A stretch of 64,000 bases of DNA from Climacium dendroides (lineage: Eukaryota > Streptophyta > Bryopsida > Hypnales > Climaciaceae). This document shows positions 38,524 to 49,839 of the stretch, piece by piece (position 1 is the first letter of the stretch; every line of letters begins with the position of its first letter). Under the pieces are notes generated by a model. The model saw only the letters and a program-made list of their open reading frames with translations, had not been told where the DNA came from and did not search any database. The translations under genes were made by a program, and so were the position numbers. The DNA lies in contig OX467087.1 in assembly GCA_950106755.1 (NCBI GenBank), forward strand, positions 22,634,047 to 22,698,046. Reading direction: 5' to 3'.

Positions 38524-39653
38524 ATGGCCAAGACGGTGAAAGATGTGTCGTCGCACGAGTTCGTGCGCAACTACGCTGCCCACTTGAAGCGCTCCGGCAA
38601 GGTACGCCTCGTTTGGAATCGTGCGCAATATTTTAGGGTTTCGGTAGAGGTCGTGGTGAATTTAGGGTTTTGTGGTGGTTTAGGGTGAGTTTTTGGTACG
38701 AAGGTGCATTGGTGGTAGCGTAGTAACGTGCTTCAGGATGTGTGTTAATTTGTTCACAGCTTGAGGTACCCGTCTGGGCCGATCTTGTGAAGACCGCAAC
38801 TTTCAAGGAGTTGGCTCCTTATGATGCCGACTGGTTCTACATCAGGACTGGTATGTGTTCGATGGATTTGTGTTTATGGCTGTGTAATTGAGTGCCGTAG
38901 TGTTGTGAAAAATTGAGCTAACTATGACACGCAACTGAACATTTAACCTGAACTCTCTTAATTTGCTCTATCTGGGTATATTCCATGAATGAATGTAAGC
39001 GTTAGTCATTGCCCTTGTTGGTTTTGTAGCCTCCATGGCAAGGAAGATTTACTTGAGGGGAGGTATCGGTGTTGGTGCTTTCAAGAAGATTTACGGTGGC
39101 CGCAAGAGCAATGGTTCTAGGCCATCTCACTTCGCGAAGAGCAGCGGTTCGATCGCCAGGCAGTGCCTGAAGCAACTCGAGGCTCTCAACATCGTCGAGA
39201 AGGATCCTAAGGGGTTAGTTCGTTGTCTCATCAATTATTTTCTTCAGTAATATGAAATATACTGTTCTGTTCCTTCTTTCGGGTAGTATTGTATTGCTAG
39301 GGGGCGTTGTTTTGAGTTATCTGTAGGAGGTACTGATTGAATTGCTGCCACCTGAGGCAAGGAATTGTCTATCGTGTTGGTGGAGCAGGGTGTGTATGTA
39401 GCTGTTGTATCCCTTGTTGCCTCATGTTCTGGTGGAATTATGTTACAATCACTTAAGTTTATATTTTCTATATCAATCCTTTAGATGCTTTCGCCTCTTA
39501 GTGGACGTCAATTTTGTGGTATTATTTTGATGCAGAATTGTTCCCTCTTTGATCAATATATTGTTTTCTGTGTTCAGAGGAAGGCGCATCACCTCCGACG
39601 GACAACGGGACTTAGATCAGGTAGCGGGGCGCATTAACGTTGTTGCAGCTTAA
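38524..39653 (+). CDS. RPS19: 40S ribosomal protein S19 (eS19), 142 aa, 4 exons
   Basis: Structural protein of the cytosolic small ribosomal subunit, needed for maturation of the 18S rRNA 3' side. Exons 38524-38601, 38760-38850, 39030-39213, 39578-39653, all GT-AG and in phase, give 142 codons, the normal eS19 length. Visible family sequence: [19 protein letters not shown] in exon 1, [10 protein letters not shown] and DADWFYIRT in exon 2, [40 protein letters not shown] and [13 protein letters not shown] in exon 3, and [19 protein letters not shown] in exon 4. An in-frame upstream Met at 38494 is rejected because MAKTVKD is the conserved start and the ATG context (ACCATGG) is good. All family blocks are intact, so this is a functional copy. 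Confidence 0.97.
38632..38685 (-). promoter_or_regulatory. telo-box cluster in RPS19 intron 1
   Basis: TTTAGGGTTT occurs at 38632 and at 38661, and TTTAGGGTGA at about 38679, all within the first 90 bases of intron 1. telo-boxes (AAACCCTAA) near the 5' end are typical of plant translation-machinery genes and would support coordinated expression in dividing cells. Confidence 0.6.
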
Positions 39654-40152
39654 TTCTATGAAGTAGCACTAGCAGACTGAAAATTGCAGCCTTCGAGCGC
39701 CATTTGTTGAGTGACACTCTGAAGAGCTTTGCAATACAACATGGCGTCCATTCTTTTTTAAGCGCATAGCAATGAAGTTGTTTTGTGTTGCACAATTCCT
39801 TGTGCCTCCACTTTCTGTCTATCAAAATGTTCTTGGTCACTTGCTGCATTTAATAGGTAGCTGGGTGCATTCCATGAGTCATTCCTGGTGTAAAAGGGTT
39901 GAACTTTCGATCATCTTCCCATATTACATTGTAGGACCCAAAAGAATGAAGACACCTCGTTTTGCAAGGGTTGGACTTAAACTTCCATTTAGGAAAAGAC
40001 AACTGGATGTTATTAGATTGCATGCAACCAAGCCTTGTCCAGTATAGGTAGTCATTCCAAACAAATCAAATGCAGCCATACCTTGGTGTCATTCCATAAT
40101 TCTCATTGGATTAGATTTCATATGTTTTCTAGTATTGTTACCTTCAATTAAG

Positions 40153-40370
40153 TTGTTTTGTTTTGTTTGTTATGGTGAGATCTCTTGAACCATGTGCCCT
40201 GATTATGTTCCCTGGTTGCATTCTTGGTACTGTCAAAGAGTTCTATGTGGGGTGTGTTTTGTAGCGTTTGGACCTATTGTGTGAAAGTTATTGAATTTCA
40301 AAGTTTTTATGAATTAAGGAATTAGAAAATTATTTTTACTTTTATTTTGGTTGTGGCAACAACACATGAT
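40153..40370 (+). repeat. Dispersed repeat family D, copy 2
   Basis: GTTTTGTTTTGTTTGTTATG, GTGAGATCT and a final TTTTATTTTGGTTGTGGCAAC match the copies at 12045 and 41001. Confidence 0.7.
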
Positions 40371-40510
40371 ACATTAATAAGCATTGGAAAAAGCACCACA
40401 ATCCTAGGAAGATGGATTCGTGACCATTGGTTTCAAGTTTTTCTGTCCATTATTTTAGTTGTTGCCATTTTGCAACTAGATATGAATGGAAAAATTTATA
40501 CCTATTGCTT

Positions 40511-41000
40511 TAAGGTAAAACAACCCATTGTAGTCAAATGACCTCATAATGAACACCTAGGGAATGACTGCATTGTAGGGTTTTCTTCAGGTTTTCTTCA
40601 GTATGTGAGATTTTGGCCACAATGTATATCTTACATGACAGTAATGGAGTGTTTAGTAACCTTATTAGGAGCTTCCAACTTTTCAGTATAAATTCATTGT
40701 AAGAATTGTCTTTTTAGGCCTTTTATGTTAGAAAATATTATGACTACTTTAGATGAACAAGATGAATATCATAGATTCAAATTTTGTTGGTTTTGAGGTA
40801 GTCTATAGACTCTTTTGGGCCATGATACATTGAACACTTCAAAAATTCATAGTAAATTCATACTTTGTCAAAAAAAATATATAATTTCAATTGCTCACTT
40901 TTTCTCACACTTTTCTTTATGTGGGAAAAAAATTGAAAAATTTCAGTAACAATATGAAGTCAAATTCTAAATTTTGACCATGTAAGGTTGTTTTATCTTA
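40511..41000 (+). mobile_element. TAAGGTA family C element, 490 bp
   Basis: Starts TAAGGTAAAACAACCCATTG and ends GGTTGTTTTATCTTA. Interior blocks match the 37823 copy in the same orientation with many point differences. Confidence 0.85.
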
Positions 41001-41170
41001 TTTGTTTGTTTTGTTTGTTATACTAAGATCTTTAAGACCGTATGTCCCTTGATTGTATTCTTGTGCTCTTCAATGTTTGGATTCACGGTAGAAAAGATAT
41101 TGAATTTTGAAGGTTTTATGGATTAAAAAATTACTTTTATTTTTATTTTAGTTGTGGCAACAAGGATGAA
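41001..41170 (+). repeat. Dispersed repeat family D, copy 3
   Basis: It begins directly at the right end of the family C element with TTTGTTTGTTTTGTTTGTTA and ends TTGTGGCAAC. Confidence 0.65.
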
Positions 41171-41784
41171 ATTATTGTCTAATACAAGTAATAAATTTTC
41201 ATTTTTTGGTGAAAAAGACTTGAAATTATTGTGAATTTCTAAAGAATTAAAAAAAAATCATATCAAATACAAAATATACTCATAAAATCTGAAATTGTCA
41301 CCATATATGTATATTATGGTGTATAACATCATGGTATGTAAACTAAAGTTATTTTGTCACTCTAAAATTAGAAACTAACAAAACATAATTGTATAGGTTC
41401 AAAGTTCATATTGGTATATAATATTTAAATTTTCAAAATTTTCAATTAGGATAGAAATTACACTTGATATGCTTCATTTCATTAGTTGGAGTAAAAAACA
41501 AAAAAATATCATTTTCATGGCCCAAACTCACATCTAGAGTAAATAGCAAGAAATGACCAAAATATACTACAAGGGTGATCCATGGATTAAACATCTTCTT
41601 CTTTAGAAAAGTCAATAATACCACAATGAAGGAATTTGAAATACTATTCACTAAAAATGTACTCAAGCAACTTCCAAAAATATATATAGGATGAAAAAAC
41701 TTCTTTTTCATCTTATAGTCTCATATGAAATCATCCATTGGATACTTGGTGACTGTGACATCCTTCTAGGGTTAAACAAAATTT

Positions 41785-42256
41785 TAAGGTAGACCAACCC
41801 ATCATGGTTAGAATTAGGAATCTTCCCTCATGCCATTGTTGAAATTTTAAAAAAAATTTACTGCATAAAGACAAACAATTGAAATTATATTTTTCCAACA
41901 AAGTATGACTTTGTTATGAATTTTTGAAGTGTGTTGCCCATTGTGGCCCAAAAGAATCTTTAGACTACTCCATAACCAACAAAAGTGTATCCATTATGGT
42001 CACCATACTCATCTAAAGTAGCCACAATAATTTTTTAAATGGTCACAATATGAAGGTCACACCAACAAAAATCAATTCATGCAATGAATTTCCACTAAAA
42101 CTCAAAAGCTAAAAGTTCCTATTGTAGTTAGTAATCACTTCATTACCATCATCTAAGACATTGATTATGGTCCAAATAAAAAACAAACCCTACAATGGGT
42201 CATTTTCTAAGGTATTTGGAATGGGTCTTTTGACGTAAATGGGTTGTTCTACCTTA
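41785..42256 (-). mobile_element. TAAGGTA family C element, 472 bp, inverted
   Basis: Starts TAAGGTAGACCAACCCAT and ends AATGGGTTGTTCTACCTTA. It lies in the opposite orientation to the 40511 copy, so the pair can fold back around an 0.8-kb spacer. Confidence 0.85.
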
Positions 42257-43422
42257 GATCTAAAGAAGTTGTTGCTTGTTTGTTGGTAGTTTCTAGTCAA
42301 GTATCTCATTCCTTAGGCATCTCATGCAGAATTTAAGTGCCAAGAAATACATAGAAAGGTAGTTATTGGGGGTGTTTATGTGGTTTTGTAATTTCATGAT
42401 AGACCACTTCAAAAATTCACATAAATTACAACTTTAAGTTTTCACTAGTTTAGAACTAGAGCTTGAGATTTTTTTTATCATTGGAAGCACATCTCAAAGT
42501 AGTCTAAAAAGATACATAAAAACTCAAATTTAGACATTCAACAATGAACAAACTTATTGCCAAAAGAAAACATTGCTCATAACTGATTCCTACAAATCTT
42601 TTGGTTGAAATTTGTTATTTATATGGCCAACTGATATTGGATTCTTTGCATTGTGAAATTCTTTGAGGTGATGCAACGCTCGTTTATCTTAAACAATATT
42701 GTTTTTTTTAATGATTTGGAGCCATTTGCACCAAACTAATGGACCTTGCACCATGCCCTTGGAACAAAAATAGTTTTGAAAGGGTGGAAAATCCCCAAAA
42801 AAATTTAAATTTAAAAAAAAATCTTAGATGACATCATTGGATTGTGGATGAAAAAAATTTACAAATATGTGATATGTGCTAATATGATATTTGGAATGAT
42901 GAATGTTGAAATTTAGAGCACCACTATAACATTTAATATTGCTCTTCGGTAGTTCATAAAAAATGAAAAATAAACCTTAATTCCAAGCCATCTTGGACAC
43001 CTTGAATGATGTTCACTTGCTTAGCTCAAGTGTATGATAATCTTCCACAAAGATATCTTTTCTTTTGGTAAGATTCTTTCCATAAATGCAAATGGTAGAA
43101 CTCGTTGCATCCAATTTAATAGTTTCCACTTCTTGAATTTCTAAATTGAGTAGCAATTGAATCACGTGATTTTCTAATTTCACTTCCCAAGATGTTTTAG
43201 TAGAAATACAATTGTGAGATTATATGTGTGCTAATATTCATATGAAGTTTTTGGATAAGTATGATTGAACGCATTGTTGTACCCTTCATTAAATTCTTCC
43301 TCATTGAATCCATCCTTGAGAATGCCTTTACATCAAAACACATCTTGTTCAACATAATGTACAAATGTTTGGTTGATTTTCAATAATCATTTGAACTAAA
43401 CTTTTAAACTTTTGTACATCTG
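42257..43422. other. AT-rich intergenic, no gene seen
   Basis: No supported coding frame or RNA gene. Confidence 0.45.
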
Positions 43423-43620
43423 TTTTGTATTAGTATCTAATAAGATATCTCACATTTTGTAGGAAATGTGAGATATCTCTTATTAGATACTAATACAAAA
43501 TGTGAGATATCTAATAAGATATCTCACATTTTGTAGGAAAGACTAACACCTACCATTCTACAACTTTATAGTATCTAATAAGATATCTCACATTTTGCAG
43601 TAAAGACTAATACCTAACAT
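43423..43620. repeat. Palindrome plus tandem units built on GATATCTCACATTTTG
   Basis: TATTAGTATCTAATAAGATA and its inverted copy face each other at 43428-43496, followed by two more direct copies of the ATCTAATAAGATATCTCACA block (about 43510 and 43573) with the tail GTAGGAAAGACTAACACCTA. The mix of inverted and direct copies makes several alternative hairpins possible. Confidence 0.85.
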
Positions 43621-44774
43621 TTCTACAGATTAATTGCTTGAAAATGATCAATTTGATTTTTTGTATTTTGAAAGTATATTTCATATTAGGCCAAAATTCA
43701 TACCATCTAAATTAGTGAAATAAATTATATATCCAATGTTGATGAATGGAGAAAGAATTTTGTTTCATATGTCTTCATCAAAACTACTACTAGAGACATG
43801 AAGCCCAGTTTGGACTTCTTGATATTTTAGGGGCTAAAAAAATGCATTAGAAGATGTTTTGGGACAAAAGAAGATTGCAGGTTCTCATGAGTTCCTAAAC
43901 TATGGGGAACTCTGAGATTCTACCAAATCAATAGTCTTACGTGACGTGACCATGCCACATCAAATATTATTAATTAATTAATTGAAAAAAATTGATTAAA
44001 AAATATTTTTTTTAATTAATTTTTTTTACTATTTAAATATTCATACATGTTCTTAGCCTGGGGAACTGGCCTAAAATGGCGCTCCCAAGCCCTCAAAACC
44101 CTTCTAGTGTTATAGTTTGTACATATGTGGTTGTAATTTCCTAAATAATGTTGATTTCAATTGGGCACTGGAATCCATGAGTTGTGGATTTCAATGCAAT
44201 GATGTATAAAAAATTGCAATGAAGTTCTAATGAGCTTGAAAAAAATTGAAAAGTTGTGAACTATTGCTATATAAAGTTTTTAACTTTATCTAGAACTATT
44301 TTGCATTATCCAAAATTCGTTTTAGAAGAATACAAGAAAAAAAAAGGCTATAAAATCCCCTATAATGCTATTTTGCCATGATACCAAAGTCAAGAAAAGT
44401 TTTTAATTTGTTGCATATTTTTCTTTTATATACATGTAAGACAAGAATATGGTCAATATTTTTTTTTGGTGACAATTTTTTTTGTAATTTTAATAAATCC
44501 TAATTTCAAGCTTAGAATCCAAAATACCATACATTTGTTTTATAATAGGTTAAAAAAGGGAATATAAACCTATAGTAATTGCTTGAGGAAATAGAGACCT
44601 ATATCTTTTTAAGGTGATCTTTATTCCTTCAACAATGTCATTGAATTAGATATTTTATGACATAATTTTCATCAAATTGTGCATTTGAGAGATAAAATTG
44701 TACAATACAATCACAATTTATGGAAAGTGGAGAACCATCTATCTACATCATGACAAGTCTCTATTTATCTAACA
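43621..44774. other. AT-rich intergenic, no gene seen
   Basis: Poly-A/T tracts and frequent stops; no gene or clear repeat. Confidence 0.45.
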
Positions 44775-44964
44775 TTAACCCCTAAAGGCCAATTGTTTAT
44801 TGAAAGGACAATTGAAAATCCAAGGTAGGTTCCTATGAAGTCAATTTGGCTAGATGTTCACCAAATTCTGACACAAGGTGCAAAAATATCCCCCTTTAGT
44901 GAGAATATAATCCTTTTAACAATCATGTGCCCAAATCAAAAGTTAAATTGCTTAAATTTTTTTT

Positions 44965-45549
44965 GCACACGGGGGACACTCCCGTGTTTTAGAAACCTAT
45001 GTGCGGCGGAAAATGTAATACATGTAATACATCCTAAAATTTAATTTTTTTTTTCAAAAAAGAATTATGAATAGATTGTGATACTTTAAAAGTTTATGTT
45101 TTGAATTATTGATATTTTTTTATGCTAATAGTAATTAGTTGTAAATTTTCAAAGAAAAAAAATACACTATAAAGCTGAAAATAACTTTCACACCCCTATA
45201 TTATATAAGAAAAAAAAATTTGAAAAATGAAAAAAAAATTCTATAGAATAGCTTTCTATTGAAAGTTTATTTTGGTTGATTACTGATGCAATAGTCATCA
45301 TCATGTGATCTCTATAAATATTTTAGTTGAAAACCATGCCATTTTAGTTCATTTTTCAACCTTTTCTAGACAACATATCTTATGTTATTGGAATTGAAAT
45401 TTTTGTTAATAGAAACCTTTAGTCATTGTTAAACAAAGCTCAAAATTTTAGGATGAAATTATAGTTTATTCCAAAGTAAATAGGGGGTCAAAAAATCACT
45501 TCGCCACACGTGGGTACCCCGAATGTAATGAGAGTGTCCTCCCCGTGTT
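44965..45549. mobile_element. Family F element, about 585 bp, nested
   Basis: The ends CACACGGGGGACACTC and GAGTGTCCTCCCCGTGT are inverted repeats. The interior (TTTATGTTTTGAATTATTGA, AACTTTCACACCCCTATATT, GCCATTTTAGT) closely matches 52922-53488. Confidence 0.75.
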
Positions 45550-45849
45550 TTTTTGGCACCACAAGTAATTTGGGCATCTTTGGGGCATCTTTGGGGCATC
45601 TTTTGCAAATAGGCTCATTAGTTTTTGAAATTTGGCATGTATGCAACTAATAAAGTATGCCATAAAATTATTAAAAAATAAAATTTGGTTCTCAAATCAC
45701 ATTATAAGAAGAATCAAACCTTGTTGGCTAAATCAAGGCAATTTCAAGAAAAAGCATTTTTTTACATCAAGCCTATTATCTTGCAATTTGTGAAATCAAA
45801 GTTCTTGAAATTTTTCCCACATATTGCATTATCTTTTTAATACATTCTG

Positions 45850-45850
<1 letters not shown>

Positions 45851-45901
<51 letters not shown>
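45851..45901. repeat. (TA)n microsatellite, about 50 bp
   Basis: Uninterrupted dinucleotide run flanked by TGAAA and TTTCA, so the whole locus is palindromic. Confidence 0.95.
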
Positions 45902-45903
<2 letters not shown>

Positions 45904-46501
45904 CAAGAGGTACAAGTAGCAATGCAGATTAATGTAAAAAACATTTAATTGATTATTTTATTTTCTAAATCCAAAACAACCACATCATAGATCTTGAGGT
46001 CAAATTTTGTATCAAACCATATTTATCCTTTTATTTAATTGATGTATAAAATTTTGATATTTTTGCTAGTGAAAAATATATTTTCAATTTATGTTGCTTT
46101 TTTCAAAAAAATTGATGAAAAAAATCAATTTATTTTTATTTAAAAATATTCAATGTGGAAATAATATCATATCAATTATAATATATAGTAGAATAATCTG
46201 GAATTTTTACCATAATTGAAGGTTAAAACAAAAAAATATTATTATTATTTAAATTGAAAATCCATTTTTTAATAAATAGGAATTAAAAGTTACAACATAT
46301 TGAATTATTTGGAGCTTGCAATTGCAATAATTCTTTAAAAAAATTAAAATTTTACAAAATTTCAAGATGAAGTAGAAGGAATTTTATCAACCTTCATTTT
46401 CTTAGTTTAAATCAAATACCAAATATGTTTATATTGAAATTTACAATCAAGGCTGACCAAGGTGCATCCACTTCTTGGATGCATGGACCTTTAGGAGTTA
46501 A

Positions 46502-47908
46502 GCTTGTGATTGGCATTATTAAAAATCATTGAAAATCTATTGGTGTTAAAATAAATAATAAGCTAGCCTTCTTTGGTTGTTGGTTTTATACGTAGATTTT
46601 CTTCATTTTCAAATACAATATGCAATTTTAATAAAATCACTCCAAATCAAATAATTCTTACAAGAATGTATAACGTTCTAGAAGTTTTTCTTTTCATTCC
46701 TTGGTTGCCTCATTTACATGAAACAACACATTTTTCCTGTGTCATATATGGATGGCATGGTTGGCCAAAAATGATTCTAAAATAGATGTCAAATTTTTGG
46801 GAATTTAAAAAAAAAATTTATTGATTGTTTGGAGAAAAATAACTTTGGGAGTATTCATTTCAGCAAGTATCTAAAAAAATAGTAATTATGTGGTATGGAT
46901 GTCCCAACCCTACTATCTACCTATGTTATAGGTCTAAATTATTTGAATTCAAAGATTCAACAATAATAAATTGACTTAGAGGCTTGCAACTCATAATCAC
47001 TGCAAGAACATGTGTCATTCTGTCTCAAAACAACCTATTTTTAGTGAGTACTATGGCTTTGGAAATAGTTTTCTTAAATGAAATAAAATATGGATAATTT
47101 GTAAAGTATTCAAAATAACATGTTTGTAAAAATTCAAGCTTATAAATATTTGTCTCTAAAAGTTATGCATAAAAATGAGTGATGGAAAATACAAAAATGG
47201 TATTTTAATGTTTTATTTTAAAAAAATATTAAATAAAACAAAATAAAATATAAATTGACCATCTTCCTAACTTAAAGGTATTCCTTTTCAACCATTTGCA
47301 TCTTTGGAAAAAAAATTGTGTTTTCAACACTTTTGCAAAAGAGTGCACTTTGAGCACATGTAGAAAGTAGATACAATTTATTGCTTTTAGAAAATTTCCT
47401 CTTGAGCTTATGTAAATTTTATAGAAATCTTTGTGCCCCAATTTTGACCTTCAAATTCACATTTTTGGATTGAAATACTTAGTACTAAAGCACTCCAAAA
47501 TGGAAAATGTTATCATCCAATTAGGGGATGTTTCAAAATAATAAAATAATTTTAAAAAATACTCAAAATTACTCATCCTACAACTACCACATGAATCTTC
47601 ATTTCAAATCTCGTATTAAATTAATTTACAATGCAAAAGCTATGAGCACAAAAACACCCATGTGAAGCCAATTGGATAAAAAAAAAGGACAAGTGTTTTT
47701 AACAATCACCCTTGAAGAACGCAAACAAGCTTGTCAAGAATGTTATGAGTGAATAAATTTCACTCACTCTTTGTTGTAAACCACTTTGTACAATCATACT
47801 TAAATCAATGTCATTATTATTGTGTTTTACTTGAGTTCTTTTAAAGTGGATGTAAGACCAATGGTAGGCACTTGGTGGTGAAAATGTACTCATAAGCAAA
47901 TTTAACCC
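46502..47908. other. AT-rich intergenic, no gene seen
   Basis: No supported gene. The open frames are short and of low complexity. Confidence 0.45.
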
Positions 47909-48562
47909 TTAACCCCTAAATGACCTTAGAATTTCTTGAGCTTCTAGGAATTTGCTCTAAATTAAACTAAAAGCCAACATTTTAATAAGTTGTATCATTT
48001 TTTTTTAATTGTAACCGTACAAAATCAATCTAGACATGTTAAAGATCACATTAAAAAAGAAAACACAACAATATCTCTTATGGATTGAAAGATTATAGTG
48101 TTTGATCATGAAGGTGTTAAAACTGTGAAAGTGATTTGAAGTCTTTCAATCTTCTTTTCACATGTCAAATCTAAAAAGTTGGGCACCAAAAAAATATGAG
48201 GTTAAAGGGCCTAACGTGCATAATTCCAATCAATTTATGATTTCTCAAAATATACTCTACAATTTTTTTAAATGACTTTCTAATGTGATTTTTTGTTAAA
48301 AATCTAGTGTATTTGAGGCTCATTCCCAAGAGCCCTCAACACTACAAAAAGTCAAGATTGCAATGGACACCGGTGCACAAAATCTTGAATAAAAAAATCA
48401 TAATCAATCATTTTCAAAATCAGATTTTCGAAGCTAAAACTAGACTTCAAAAAGATTTTTTCAAAAATATAAACTACTAAAAAAAGTAATTTCATAAGGT
48501 TTTATTTCACTCCAAAAATTGGTCAAGGACAGATTCTGTCCTCGAGGTCATTTTGGGGTTAA
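47909..48562. mobile_element. Candidate TIR element, about 650 bp, ends TTAACCCCTAAATGACCT
   Basis: Left TTAACCCCTAAATGACCT pairs with right AGGTCATTTTGGGGTTAA over 18 bp with one mismatch. The same terminal motif is seen at 8541, 9646, 44775 and 63651. Confidence 0.65.
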
Positions 48563-49839
48563 GCACTCAATCAACCAATGGGCATATGATGAATATAGTG
48601 AAAATTGTACTTCAACCAATTAACATTTATTGAAGGAGCTTAAAAAATCACTTGATTTATCATTGAAAGAAAAACAAAATAAACACATGAATGAATTATA
48701 CAAATATGTTGGAGAAATTTTAATTATTTTAAATAAACTAACAAAAGCAATCTTACTACCTTTTGGTCGAGTAATGGTCTCAAAAGCCCCATTATGGGCA
48801 CACTCTAATTTTAGGGGTTGTACTTGACATAAGATATGCATGAATTGAGATATAAAATATTGACAAAAAAAAATATTTTCATGTTGAACCAAATCTAATG
48901 ACACATACCACTCTTAATTTCAATCATTATTTCACCTCCAATAAGTCTCAAGCTACAAAATTGTCACTTAATTCTACATGTATGATGTCATCATTGAACA
49001 TGATAAGGATTAGATGTTTTAATGACATTCAAATAAAAGATGTCAATTGTTGAATATCAATCTTATGATGTATGACTTGCAATATCTTAGTACATATTTT
49101 CTATTTAGGAGTCTAATATAGTGTTGTATATACAACTCCCCACATATCTTAATGAATTAAACCCTTATAAGACAAATCAACTCCTCGCATGGTCAAACTT
49201 ATTTAGTTTCCTATATTAAAATGCATTTCAAAAATTTGATATTTTCAATTTTTTATAATTGAAAACATTGAAATAAATTTTATATGATTTTTTAAATTAA
49301 TTTCTTTGTGATAATCATAGTAATTACAAAAATGCTTTAAATAATATGAAATTTTAAAGAAAAATGATGACAATTATAGTAATAAACATCATTGGTATCC
49401 TCCTTGAGCTTACACCCCAAAACATCAATAATGGAGTTGAAAAATAACATGTTTTAAGCTTCTAAGATACTCCCTTCAAATTGTTAAAAAAAACTTAAAT
49501 TTTTTTAAGAATAAAAAACAGATTATTAAAGCAATGTTTTTTTAGTTAAACTTAGAAGCATGTAAAACAATATAAGAATTGACATTCAAAATGCCTTTTG
49601 GGCTTGCAATTTCCTTCCAAAGTTAACTATTTTAATGACATTCCCTTACCTTCCATCTGAAGGGAAAATAAAAATCTCTTTGAAGCAAGCTATAGATATT
49701 TGTGTTGTGTTTTCAAATTTTTTTGTAAAGATAGAAAAATACATTAGATTTTTGGAAATGTAATTTTATTTCAATAAATGCTCAAGAGCAAAAATTATTG
49801 CATGATGAGCCCAAATTTTAGTTTGGTGGGCAAAAATCC
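48563..49839. other. AT-rich intergenic, no gene seen
   Basis: No coding frame, RNA gene or clear repeat. Confidence 0.45.

Larger units (their letters stand above)
44775..46501. mobile_element. Candidate TIR element, about 1.7 kb, ends TTAACCCCTAAAGG
   Basis: Left end TTAACCCCTAAAGGCC and right end GGACCTTTAGGAGTTAA are inverted repeats. A family F element (44965-45549) and a (TA)n run (45851-45901) lie inside. There is no coding frame. Only the terminal 16 bp support the boundaries. Confidence 0.5.

Noticed and set aside
37823..42256. LTR retrotransposon with family C copies as LTRs
   Set aside because: Copies have long inverted ends and TA flanks, lie in both orientations and enclose unrelated sequence including RPS19, so they are separate TIR elements.
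43423..43620. CRISPR-like regular repeats
   Set aside because: Nuclear plant DNA; the units are overlapping inverted and direct copies with no unique spacers of constant length.
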